Shown one piece after another: positions 8,760-16,326 of a DNA stretch of 42,367 bases. Positions within the stretch are counted from its first letter, which is position 1, and every line of letters begins with the position of its first letter. The notes under the pieces were generated by a model, which did not search any database, was not told where the DNA came from, and saw only the letters and a list, made by a program, of their open reading frames with translations. Position numbers and translations under genes: made by a program. Source of the DNA: Acetobacteraceae bacterium (lineage in GTDB: Bacteria; Pseudomonadota; Alphaproteobacteria; Acetobacterales; Acetobacteraceae). The stretch is from positions 1 to 42,367 of the forward strand of contig CANJSR010000003.1 of the NCBI GenBank assembly GCA_947476855.1, given 5' to 3'.

Positions 8760-9089
8760 ATGCGTGACGGCATAGATCCCTGGCGTACCAGCGACCTCGT
8801 CTATCTGGAGCGGGAAATCAACTATTGGACCGGGCCCCGGGGATACGCGGCCTGTGCCGCGGGCATCCAGGCGGCGCGCGCCCATGCCGCCAGCCATGGC
8901 ATGAGCCGGGTGGCCGTGCTGCCAGCATGGGCTGCTCGCTATGACGGGACCCTTGGCGACATCGTGGCGGGGATCGACCCAAGGGGCCTGATCGCCGACT
9001 GTGATGGCGCCGAAATCATTGTCATGCCAACCGAGGAAAGCCTTGGCCGCCTGGTCGACTGGATCAGGCATCACGTCACCTGGCGCTGA
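8760..9089 (+). CDS. Hypothetical protein, 109 aa
   Basis: No family is recognised. The sequence has no signal peptide or membrane segment. It begins with an acidic-aromatic segment (WRTSDLVYLEREINYW) and has a compact mixed alpha/beta look (SRVAVLPAWAARYDG, GLIADCDGAEIIVMP, SLGRLVDWIRHHV). GAGTGAGAAG lies just upstream of ATG 8760. It converges on the STAS-kinase gene, with about 80 bases between the two stops. Composition and ribosome site favour a real gene over the overlapping minus-strand frame 8601-9074, which lacks both. Confidence 0.6.
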   Translation: MRDGIDPWRTSDLVYLEREINYWTGPRGYAACAAGIQAARAHAASHGMSRVAVLPAWAARYDGTLGDIVAGIDPRGLIADCDGAEIIVMPTEESLGRLVDWIRHHVTWR

Positions 9090-9170
9090 GGGCCACCGCG
9101 CCCGATCCGCCCTGGCGGTCGGACTGGTGGCGACGCGGGCGTTGAGCGCAGCCTGAACCTCGTCCCCAGG

Positions 9171-10310
9171 TCATTCCGCTATCTTTGGCAGCAGCACTTC
9201 CTTGATCGTCCGGGCGAACCGCTCCCGCAGGGCGGGCAGGAAGGTGATGGTGTAGATCAGCCTCAATGAGGCCAGGAAATACTTGTTGCTCTCGAAAAGC
9301 TGGTACTCTTCGGCCGGCTTGTCCGCGAAATAGTGGTGCAGGAAGCGCTCCCACAGCTCAACACCGGCCTCCGCCGGGATCTTGGTCGCCATCTCGCAGA
9401 TTTCGAGCTCGGGCACCCCGTAGATGGTGGCGAGCAGCCCGACGTCGAACAGATAGTGTCCCCGCGACAGGTCGCCCATGTCGATGATCACGGGCTCCCC
9501 GCCTCGGATCATGATGTTGCTGGTGTGCAGGTCGAAATGGACGCAGGTGTCCGCGTCGGGGATGGCGGCCAGCTTGCGATGCAGCAACGCGATCTCATTC
9601 GGTGACAGGAAGAAATCCATCTGGTCGATATAGCTTCGCAGATGGTCCTTGATGTCCGGAAATACAGCAGGGTCAGCCGGTGTTTCGTGAACGGTCTGGG
9701 TGATCTGGGCGAGCGTCCGGGCATGCTGGTCGATATTGGTCAGGTCGGCCCGGATCACCGCGCTGAACAGCGTCGCGTCCAGCATCTCATACACAACGCC
9801 GGTCCGGGTGCCGCAGGCGACGACGTCATAGGAAATGGCCGTCGGTATCCCAGCCACGAACGCGGCCTTCGCGAACGCCTTTTCCTTTTCGGCGACCTGG
9901 GGCTCGATCCCCTCATTGTACAGCTTGACGATGGTCTCCTGGTCCAGCCGATAGCACTCACCGCACACGCCGGCGGAAATGAACTCCAGCCCTTCGATCG
10001 AAATCTCCCGCACCTTGCGCCTGCTGGGGATGAACTTCGAGAACCCGGTCATGTCCAGGACATCCTGGACCTCCCGCGAGACGTTGGTCAGCAATATCGT
10101 GCCGCCCGACGCCGCCATGCGCTTCTGCGCCCGCAGCAGTTCCCGCAAGCCCGCGCTGGAAATGTAGGGGCACGCGCCAAAGTCGAGGACGAGATGCCCC
10201 ACGCCCTCCAGCGCCAGCGCGTCCGCCAGCACCGCCGACGTCGTGGAGTCGAGCCGGCCGGCCAACCCGAGGGTCAGCGTGCCGTCGACCTGTTCTGTGC
10301 TGATGTGCAT
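9171..10310 (-). CDS. STAS domain fused to an aminoglycoside-phosphotransferase-like kinase
   Basis: The 379-aa protein has two parts. Residues 1-100 are a STAS domain of the anti-sigma-factor-antagonist kind, with the SpoIIAA-like motif DFGACPYISSAGLR. Ser52 aligns with the serine that is phosphorylated in SpoIIAA. Residues 115-379 are a kinase-like fold of the APH/choline kinase type: a nucleotide loop (ISAGVCGECYRL), Lys in TIVKLYNEG, catalytic HFDLHTSN and metal-binding VIIDMGD. The kinase part resembles the TIGR02172 paralogue family known from Fibrobacter. Why a STAS module is tied to such a kinase is not known; autoregulation by serine phosphorylation is possible. No anti-sigma factor or phosphatase gene lies beside it. 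Upstream GGGGA/GAAG gives a modest ribosome site. Confidence 0.8.
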   Translation of the reverse strand: MHISTEQVDGTLTLGLAGRLDSTTSAVLADALALEGVGHLVLDFGACPYISSAGLRELLRAQKRMAASGGTILLTNVSREVQDVLDMTGFSKFIPSRRKVREISIEGLEFISAGVCGECYRLDQETIVKLYNEGIEPQVAEKEKAFAKAAFVAGIPTAISYDVVACGTRTGVVYEMLDATLFSAVIRADLTNIDQHARTLAQITQTVHETPADPAVFPDIKDHLRSYIDQMDFFLSPNEIALLHRKLAAIPDADTCVHFDLHTSNIMIRGGEPVIIDMGDLSRGHYLFDVGLLATIYGVPELEICEMATKIPAEAGVELWERFLHHYFADKPAEEYQLFESNKYFLASLRLIYTITFLPALRERFARTIKEVLLPKIAE

Positions 10311-10507
10311 GCCGCTTCGGTCCCCTGTTGCCGGCCCCAGCTTGAGCGCGAACCGCCACTTATACAGGAACCGCGGTTGTCCGACAGCGCCGCCGAAGCG
10401 CCGTCACAGGGGGGCGGTTCCGTGTCTGCCAGCGACGCCGCACGCTCGCATCCCGGCCCCTGAGATTGCTGTTGACCCATACGGTCCGGTTGTGGTGGCT
10501 GACTGGC

Positions 10508-12913
10508 ATGATGCGCCTGCTGCTCCTCCTGTTCATCGCCTTGTTGTCATTCGGGTTCTCCGCGGAGGCCCAGCGACCGCCCCCCGTCCCTCCCACCGTT
10601 CAAGCGCCCCTGACCCCCGACGAAGCTCGGCTGGTCCTGGATGTGTTGAACAATCCAGCGAAGCGGGCGGCGTTCACGGCCACGCTGGACGCCTTTCTGC
10701 GCGCGCGCGGCCTGGCCCCGGTCGATCCGTCGCCACAACCCCGCACGCCGGCGGCCACGCAACCGCCGGCCGGAACCGCTGTAGCCTCCGCCCCCGTCGC
10801 ACCAGCCGAACAGCCCGCCGCCGCCCCGGCCGGGCAGGCCGAGGAAACCACCACCGCGCTGGCCCTCCCCCTCGCGCCGAACAGCCTTGGCGCGCAGCTC
10901 CTCGTCTCGGCATCGGGGCTGATCAACACCCTCAGCACCCGGGTCCGCGACGCGATCCAGGCGGTCCGCAGCCTGCCATTGCTTTGGGGCTGGATCGAGG
11001 TCATGGCCACCAGCCCGATCGCGCGCGACTTCATGATCGACATGACCTGGCGGGTGCTGCTGGCCCTCGGGCTCGCGATAGGTGTCCAGCGCACCATGCG
11101 GTACCTCCTCCGGGGACCGATCGAACGGCTGGAGGCAGCAGGCTGGCCAGCCCCCGCCGCCTCCACTGCGGTCGTCTCTCCCGCTGTTGAACCCCGGGCC
11201 GAACCGGATGAAGCAACCGCCCGCGCCGAGGCCGGCCATGTCGAGCCTCCCTTCGCCTACCGACGCGCATCGGCCGTCCTCGCCTCCCTGCGACGCATCC
11301 CCCGCCTGTCGGGCCGGCTCGGGTTGGAGCTGCTGCCCGTCCTGGCAACAGTCCTCGTTGGATACCTGTTCGCCGGATCGGACCTGGGCGGCCAGTCCAG
11401 CACGCGCCTGATCATCCTGGCGACCATCAACGCCTATGCAATCTGCACGGCGATGCTGCGACTCAGCCGCATCCTGCTGGCGCCGACGCATTCCAAGTTC
11501 GCGATCGTGACGGCAAGCCCTGGCGCCTCGCTCCGCATGATGCTGTGGCTCCGGCGCCTGATCGTCGGCGCCGTTGTCGCCTATGCCTTCGGTGAGGTCG
11601 GATTCCTGCTCGGCATGTCGCCGGTGGCGCACGCCGCCCTGCAGAAGGGGATCGGCCTCTACATCGTGGCGATGCTCGCAGTCATGGTGATCCAGAACCG
11701 CCGCCCGGTCAGAGCCTGGCTCGCAGGGCGGGAGGACGCGACCGGGACCATCGCCACGCTGCGCAAGCGGGCTGCCAGGATCTGGCATTGGGCCGCCTGC
11801 CTGACGCTCGGGACCGGGTGGATCGTCTGGAGCCTGGAACAACGCGAAGGGGCCGGCACGTTCCTCCGCATGGTCCTGCTGACGATCCTCATCGTCACGC
11901 TCGGCCGCTTCGCCCGTCTCGCGCTGCACGGACTGCTGGAAAAGGCGCTCGCCGCCGCCGAGAAGGACGGGCGCGATTTCGGCGTCCTGGCCGGCCGTCT
12001 GCGCCTGTACCACCGCGCCCTGCATCGGGGCCTGTCGGTCGCCGTCTATGTTCTGGTGATGCTGATCCTGCTGCAGATCTACGGTCTGGGCGGGCTCAAC
12101 TGGCTGTTGACCGCGCCGCTGGGCCGCCGGTTCCTGTCGGCGCTCGGGACGGTGCTGGTCACGGTCCTGCTCGCCATCGCCGTGTGGGAACTGGTCAATG
12201 GCGCGATCCAGGGGCACCTCCGCCGGCTGGAGCGTGATGCCATGGGGACCCGCGCCGCGCGCCTGCGCACGCTGCTTCCCCTGCTGCGAACCACGCTGAT
12301 CGTGACCATCGCGATCATCAGCGGGCTGATGGTGCTGAGCGAGATCGGGGTGAACATCGCACCACTGCTGGCCGGTGCCGGTATCATCGGCATCGCGGTC
12401 GGCTTCGGCTCGCAACGGCTGGTGCAGGACCTGATCACCGGCGTGTTCCTGCTGCTGGAGAACGCGATGCAGGTGGGCGACGTGGTCAAGGTCGGCGCCC
12501 TGACCGGCACGGTCGAAAGCCTGTCGGTCCGCACGATCCGCCTGCGCTCGGAAGATGGCTCGGTTCACGTCATCCCGTTCAGCGCCGTCACAACGGTCAC
12601 CAACATGACGAGGGAGTTCAGCCGAGCGGTCATTCAGGTGGTGGTGGCGTTCGATGAGAACTACGATCGCGTCGTTGGAATCCTGCGCGGGATCGTGGCC
12701 GACATGCGCGAGGAACCGGCCTGGGGCGGCATCATTCTGGATGATCTGGAGGTGTTCGGCCTCCAGGAAATCGACAACGTCGCCATGAGCATCCGATGCC
12801 GGATCCGCTGCACCGCCTTTGGCCGCTGGTCGGTCGGGCGGGAGTTCAACCGCCGCATGAAGGTGGCCTTCGAGGCGGAGGGCGTGCGCCTCGCCTCCGT
12901 GCCGGCGCGATAG
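10508..12913 (+). CDS. MscS-family mechanosensitive channel with large N-terminal membrane region
   Basis: About 801 aa from ATG 10508. The frame is open from TTG 10466, but ATG 10508 directly precedes a signal peptide (RLLLLLFIALLSFGFSAEA). A Pro/Ala-rich periplasmic segment follows, then about ten hydrophobic segments, and finally the MscS core. The pore helix region reads AGAGIIGIAVGFGSQ, followed by LVQDLITGVFLLLEN and the beta domain (GDVVKVGALTGTVESLSVRT, VHVIPFSAVTTVTN). The size and layout resemble the large YbiO-type channels that release solutes on hypo-osmotic shock in the inner membrane. No operon partner is seen: the upstream gene diverges and the next gene begins 128 bases later. 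Confidence 0.88.
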   Translation: MMRLLLLLFIALLSFGFSAEAQRPPPVPPTVQAPLTPDEARLVLDVLNNPAKRAAFTATLDAFLRARGLAPVDPSPQPRTPAATQPPAGTAVASAPVAPAEQPAAAPAGQAEETTTALALPLAPNSLGAQLLVSASGLINTLSTRVRDAIQAVRSLPLLWGWIEVMATSPIARDFMIDMTWRVLLALGLAIGVQRTMRYLLRGPIERLEAAGWPAPAASTAVVSPAVEPRAEPDEATARAEAGHVEPPFAYRRASAVLASLRRIPRLSGRLGLELLPVLATVLVGYLFAGSDLGGQSSTRLIILATINAYAICTAMLRLSRILLAPTHSKFAIVTASPGASLRMMLWLRRLIVGAVVAYAFGEVGFLLGMSPVAHAALQKGIGLYIVAMLAVMVIQNRRPVRAWLAGREDATGTIATLRKRAARIWHWAACLTLGTGWIVWSLEQREGAGTFLRMVLLTILIVTLGRFARLALHGLLEKALAAAEKDGRDFGVLAGRLRLYHRALHRGLSVAVYVLVMLILLQIYGLGGLNWLLTAPLGRRFLSALGTVLVTVLLAIAVWELVNGAIQGHLRRLERDAMGTRAARLRTLLPLLRTTLIVTIAIISGLMVLSEIGVNIAPLLAGAGIIGIAVGFGSQRLVQDLITGVFLLLENAMQVGDVVKVGALTGTVESLSVRTIRLRSEDGSVHVIPFSAVTTVTNMTREFSRAVIQVVVAFDENYDRVVGILRGIVADMREEPAWGGIILDDLEVFGLQEIDNVAMSIRCRIRCTAFGRWSVGREFNRRMKVAFEAEGVRLASVPAR

Positions 12914-13041
12914 GCTTCCGGAAACGGACCCGGCGGGAGAGCCTGCTTGGCCGGGGTGGCAAGGCGAGTCACACTCCCGCCAACGAACGCGAGAGCGTCT
13001 GGCGGCCCCGGGGTCGTCTTCGGGAAGGGAGCGTGGCGGTC

Positions 13042-13854
13042 ATGATCAAGGAAAACAGCATCCACCGGGCGGTGCGCGAGGGGCGGGCCGCGCTGGGCAC
13101 CGGGTTGAAGGAATTCGCCTCTCGTGGCGTGCCGTGGATCATCGAGGCGTCCGGCTTCGACTACTGCATGATCGACCACGAACACGGCGCCTTCGACATG
13201 GAGACGATCGCCGACCTGGCCGGATGGTTCCAGGCGACGGACGTTTCCGCGATCGTGCGGATCCACAAATCATTCGCGAACCTGATTCCCGTGATCCTCG
13301 ACCAGGGGATCATGGGCATCCAGGTGTCCGAGGTCGATACCGTCGAGGAAGCCCGCGCGATCGTGCAACTGGCGAAGTATCCCCCCATCGGCAATCGCGG
13401 GATTTCGGGTCAGGGGATGCACACGGGATACCGGAGCCATGGCGCCCGTCACGCGACCGAATACGCGCCCTGGGCCAACGCGAACATCATCGTCTGCGCG
13501 GCGATCGAGTCGCTGGAAGGCCTGGAGAACGTGGAGGCGATCGCAGCAGTCGAGGGCATCGACATGATCGCCTATGGCCACTCGGATCTAAGCGCGCGTC
13601 TTGGGGTTCACCTGCAGCTTGAGCACCCGACGTTCAAGGCGGCGGTGCGCCGGATCGTGGAGGCGTGCCAGGCGCATGGGAAACTCGCCCGCGGGTCAGC
13701 GGAAACCGAGGCGCAGATCGAGGAATACTGGCAGCTTGGGTGCCGCGTGCTGAACCTGCCCGGGACGGATGTGAGCACGTATCTGGACGGGTTGAAGGCC
13801 CGGGCGGCGCGGGCGAATGCGCGGTTGAAGGGGATTGGGGTGCCGGTGGGGTAA
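13042..13854 (+). CDS. HpcH/HpaI-type aldolase
   Basis: A 270-aa class II aldolase of the HpcH/HpaI/citrate lyase beta family. Such enzymes cleave 2-keto-3-hydroxy acids to pyruvate and an aldehyde using a divalent metal. Visible signatures are GFDYCMIDHEHGAFD with the catalytic His following Glu, VRIHKS, VCAAIESLEGLENVEAI, and the metal-site GHSDLSARLG. The start at ATG 13042 has GGGAAGGGAG upstream; the frame is open further back to 12796 without a ribosome site. The substrate is unknown. Its last base is the first base of a palindromic repeat element, so its end may have been shaped by that insertion. Confidence 0.85.
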   Translation: MIKENSIHRAVREGRAALGTGLKEFASRGVPWIIEASGFDYCMIDHEHGAFDMETIADLAGWFQATDVSAIVRIHKSFANLIPVILDQGIMGIQVSEVDTVEEARAIVQLAKYPPIGNRGISGQGMHTGYRSHGARHATEYAPWANANIIVCAAIESLEGLENVEAIAAVEGIDMIAYGHSDLSARLGVHLQLEHPTFKAAVRRIVEACQAHGKLARGSAETEAQIEEYWQLGCRVLNLPGTDVSTYLDGLKARAARANARLKGIGVPVG

Positions 13855-14050
13855 TACCAGCCGACCTTGGCGATGACCTTCGTGGTCTCAACCTCGTCAT
13901 GCCGGGCGAAGGCCCGGCACCCACGACTTTTTCTAGTCCAGCACAGCAAAGTCGTAGATGGTGGCCCGGAGCCTGTCCTCGGGCCGGCTCTTCGCCGGAC
14001 CCGGGGGGCCACCATGACGAATGAGCGCTGTTCAGAGAGTAAATGGTTAC
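13854..14050 (+). repeat. Palindromic intergenic element, left copy
   Basis: This is the first of two direct copies (the other at 14872-15032) that share their start (ATACCAGCCGACCTTGGCG) and end (GAATGAGCGCTGTTC...GGTTAC). Stem 1 is GCCGGGC-GAAG-GCCCGGC at 13901-13918. Stem 2 pairs ACGACTTT with AAAGTCGT. Stem 3 pairs GGTGGCC with GGCCACC; in this copy its loop is enlarged by about 36 bases holding a further CCGGC/GCCGG hairpin. It begins at the last base of the aldolase stop codon. It resembles REP or MITE-type elements; no protein is encoded. Confidence 0.75.
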
Positions 14051-14092
14051 GCCGCCTGGTATAAGTGGATCGGCGGCACGAATCCGGATGGC

Positions 14093-14114
14093 GGGACCAC
14101 CCTGCGGTGGCCCC
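14093..14114 (-). terminator. Conserved 3' hairpin after SOS-box gene copy 1
   Basis: GGGACCACC and GGTGGCCCC pair around a four-base loop; in the minus-strand RNA this is a nine-pair stem with one G-U pair. The same hairpin follows copy 2 at 39659-39680 with a different loop. No T-run follows, so termination is only suggested. Confidence 0.45.
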
Positions 14115-14137
14115 GTTGTCCTGGTGACTTCAGGGGA

Positions 14138-14773
14138 TCAGGGGGGTGGGCCGGTGCTGGCGAGGGATGGCCCGTCCCAGGCCCTCGGCAGCGATGCCCA
14201 AGGGTCATAGGGCAAGGCCGCGAGGAACGCGGATGCCGCACCCAGCCACAGTTTCAGCATCCGTGACAGGCTGCCGTCATAGGCAATGATGGCGTCGCGG
14301 ATGTTCGGCCAGAGGGGGTGGGTCGCGTTGATGCCGAGGTCCCGGCAGATTTCCACGATCACCGCACCGGCGGAGCGATTGCGGACGTGGGCGGCGATCT
14401 CCTCGGCTGACGGCAGGGCACGGAGAAGGGCTGCGTCTTCCTCGTCGGGTGTGGGACGGGCGGGGCGGGGTTTCGATGGCGCGCGAGAGGGGAGGCTCCG
14501 CTGGACGCTCCGCGCGGGCCGGGCGCGCAAGAGGCGTGCTTCCAGGCCGGCGGCGAGGCTGAGGCCTCGGGCAATGCGCGCGATGATCAAGGCGAGATTG
14601 AAGGTGCCGAACCGCCGAGCGACGGGAGTGCTGGGGGTGTTTTGGCGCTGGAGTGCGGTGACGAGGTCGCGGCCGTAATCGATGATCCTGCGCACCAGGC
14701 CCAGCAGGGGTCCGTGGCGGTTCTGGCCCTGGACAGGGGCGGCAGGCTCAGCGGCGGGTGGCGCGGTGAACAT
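14138..14773 (-). CDS. SOS-box-controlled protein of unknown function, copy 1
   Basis: A 211-aa protein of unrecognised family, paralogous over its full length to the gene at 39710-40345. An N-terminal region (PLLGLVRRIIDYG, LVTALQRQN) is followed by a strongly conserved hydrophobic-basic segment (GTFNLALIIARIARGLSLAAG, ARLLRARP), a variable Pro/Arg-rich linker, and a conserved C-terminal half (EEIAAHVRNRSAGAVIVEICRDLGI, HPLW, NIRDAIIAYDGSLSRMLKLW). The hydrophobic segment could bind a membrane. GTTC-N7-GTTC, the alphaproteobacterial LexA box, abuts ATG 14773. No Shine-Dalgarno fits, so leaderless translation is likely. The paralogue aligns from Met1, which supports this start. LexA-repressed small proteins that act on cell division (SidA, DidA of Caulobacter) are a precedent, not a homology. 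It is flanked by two palindromic elements. Confidence 0.75.
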   Translation of the reverse strand: MFTAPPAAEPAAPVQGQNRHGPLLGLVRRIIDYGRDLVTALQRQNTPSTPVARRFGTFNLALIIARIARGLSLAAGLEARLLRARPARSVQRSLPSRAPSKPRPARPTPDEEDAALLRALPSAEEIAAHVRNRSAGAVIVEICRDLGINATHPLWPNIRDAIIAYDGSLSRMLKLWLGAASAFLAALPYDPWASLPRAWDGPSLASTGPPP

Positions 14774-14808
14774 GAACGTAAAGTGAACAATCTGATTTTC
14801 GATGTCAA
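14774..14808 (-). promoter_or_regulatory. Promoter and LexA-like box of copy 1
   Basis: Read on the minus strand, TTGACA (14803-14808) is followed after 17 bases by CACTTT, then six bases to the ATG. The sequence GTTC-ACTTTAC-GTTC (14774-14788) covers the -10 region and touches the ATG. It matches the alphaproteobacterial LexA consensus GTTC-N7-GTTC exactly. A palindrome GGAAT-TT-ATTCC lies at 14809-14820. Binding of LexA is inferred from the motif only. Confidence 0.7.
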
Positions 14809-14871
14809 GGAATTTATTCCATATGACGCTTGCACCGTTTCGCGTAGCAACCGTTCGGAGACGGGTTGGTT

Positions 14872-15032
14872 ATACCAGCCGACCTTGGCGATGACCCACG
14901 CGGTCTCCACCTCGTCATGCTGGGCGAAGGCCCAGCACCCACGACTTTCCCCTGTTCTGAACAGCAAAGTCGTGGATGGTGGCCCTTCGGCCACCACGAC
15001 GAATGAGCGCTGTTCGGAGAGTCGATGGTTAC
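14872..15032 (+). repeat. Palindromic intergenic element, right copy
   Basis: Direct repeat of the element at 13854-14050, without the extra loop segment. Stem 1 is GCTGGGC-GAAG-GCCCAGC (14919-14936): relative to the left copy, one base in each arm has changed so that pairing is kept. Stem 2 pairs CCACGACTTT with AAAGTCGTGG. Stem 3 is GGTGGCC-CTTC-GGCCACC (14978-14995). Together with the left copy it brackets the SOS-box gene. The rest of 14821-15227 holds no gene I can support. Confidence 0.75.
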
Positions 15033-15227
15033 ATCGCCGGATATTACACCCAACGCCTCGCGTTGGCGGCCGCCGCGTTGTCTTGCACCCACCGGACCAC
15101 CCCGGAAATACGCCGCACGGGCGGCTCCACGATGGTAGCCATGGACGCCCGGCTTTCCTAAACTCCATCCCGAGACACGACCTGGTCCGCCCGGTCACAG
15201 GCCGCCCCAGGCACGCAGGAGCACATC

Positions 15228-15737
15228 ATGTCCGCTCGTCACATTCCGGTTCTCGTTGCGCTGATGGTCCTGGGCGGAACCCCCGCCATCGCGCAATCAC
15301 GCGGGAACCCCTTCGCCGGCCGGCCGGCCGGCGGCCTCGGACCCTATGGCAACGACACCGGCGCCGGCGTCCACCTGATGCAGGCCATGCCGGCGATGAG
15401 GCTCGGGGCGCCCGCCGCCGCGGTGGCCGCCAGCACGACCGCCACCGATGCGAGCGAGTCTCGGGAAATGCCCCACCGCGCCGAACTCCGCGAAGGATCA
15501 CCGGTGTGGGAGGCGATGTTCGTCGGCTGTTCGGCCGGTGCCTTCCTGGGCGGCTATACCGCCTGGTCGACCGCGGCACCGGTCGTCGGCGCCGAACTGG
15601 CCGTGGTTGGCGCGCCAGCCGCCGCCGCCGTGGCGGCCACGTTGGGCACGGCATCGTTGATCGGGTGCGGCCTGGGCGCCGCGACGGCCACGGTCAGCGT
15701 TGCCGCCGCGTCACTATGGTCCTGGGCCTTTCGGTAG
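15228..15737 (+). CDS. Exported or membrane protein of unknown function
   Basis: A 169-aa protein with a signal peptide (IPVLVALMVLGGTPAIA, cleavage before QSRGNP). The middle is low-complexity, and the C-terminal third has two Ala/Gly-rich hydrophobic stretches (FVGCSAGAFLGGYTAW, AAAAVAATLGTASLIGCGLGAATATVSVAA) that look like membrane helices. AGGAG lies six bases upstream of ATG 15228. Such Ala/Gly-rich glycine-zipper-like tails are often seen in small envelope proteins. No function is known. Confidence 0.7.
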   Translation: MSARHIPVLVALMVLGGTPAIAQSRGNPFAGRPAGGLGPYGNDTGAGVHLMQAMPAMRLGAPAAAVAASTTATDASESREMPHRAELREGSPVWEAMFVGCSAGAFLGGYTAWSTAAPVVGAELAVVGAPAAAAVAATLGTASLIGCGLGAATATVSVAAASLWSWAFR

Positions 15738-15797
15738 GCGCAACCGGCCGGCCGGCGTATACGTCCGGCAATCCGGTTTCAACCGAAAGGACTAACG

Positions 15798-16271
15798 ATG
15801 GCGAAGAACACCATTTGCGTCTGGTTCGACAGGGACGCCGAGGCCGCCGCACGCTTCTACGCCGAAACCTTCCCCGACAGCGCGGTCGGTCCGATCCTGC
15901 GTGCCCCCGGCGACTATCCGTCCGGCCAGCAGGGCGACGTCCTGACGGTTGAATTCACCGTCGCCGGCGTCCCCTGCCTCGGTCTCAACGGCGGTCCCGC
16001 GTTCAAGCACACCGAGGCCTTCTCGTTCCAGATCGCCACCGACGACCAGGAAGAAACCGACCGCTATTGGAACGCCATCGTCGGCAATGACGGCCAGGAA
16101 AGCGCCTGCGGCTGGTGCAAGGACAAATGGGGCATCTCCTGGCAGATCACGCCGCGCGCGTTGACCGAGGCGCTGGCGGCTGGCGGCGCGGAAGCCAGCC
16201 GAGCGTTCGAGGCGATGATGGAGATGAGGAAGATCGACATCGCCGCGATCCAGGCCGCCCGCCGCGGCTGA
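15798..16271 (+). CDS. VOC family (PhnB/3-demethylubiquinone-methyltransferase-like) protein
   Basis: A 157-aa protein of the vicinal oxygen chelate superfamily, PhnB-like subgroup. Typical elements are the opening ICVWFDRDAEAAARFYAETFPDS, the strand GDVLTVEFTVAGVPCLGLNGGPAF and the later CGWCKDKWGISWQITP. The substrate of this subgroup is mostly unknown. AAGGA precedes ATG 15798. The TauD gene follows after 55 bases on the same strand, so the two may be co-transcribed. Confidence 0.85.
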   Translation: MAKNTICVWFDRDAEAAARFYAETFPDSAVGPILRAPGDYPSGQQGDVLTVEFTVAGVPCLGLNGGPAFKHTEAFSFQIATDDQEETDRYWNAIVGNDGQESACGWCKDKWGISWQITPRALTEALAAGGAEASRAFEAMMEMRKIDIAAIQAARRG

Positions 16272-16326
16272 GCCGCTTGACCCACCGATCCGCAACGGCC
16301 ACGGTCCGGACAGGGAGGAACCTCGG

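Larger units (their letters stand above)
14077..14820 (-). repeat. Dispersed unit, copy 1 (promoter, SOS-box gene and 3' hairpin)
   Basis: The DNA here is similar to 39643-40394 over its whole length, including non-coding sequence on both sides of the gene. Shared parts, in the direction of the gene, are the GGAAT...ATTCC palindrome, TTGACA, the LexA-like box, the coding region, the 3' hairpin and the CGGATTCGTG end. Conservation of both flanks suggests the unit was copied or moves as a block. No transposase or terminal inverted repeat is visible. Confidence 0.65.

Noticed and set aside
10547..12568. Minus-strand frame of 673 aa opposite the MscS gene
   Set aside because: Gln/Arg/Asp-rich without domains; the MscS frame has unmistakable family motifs.
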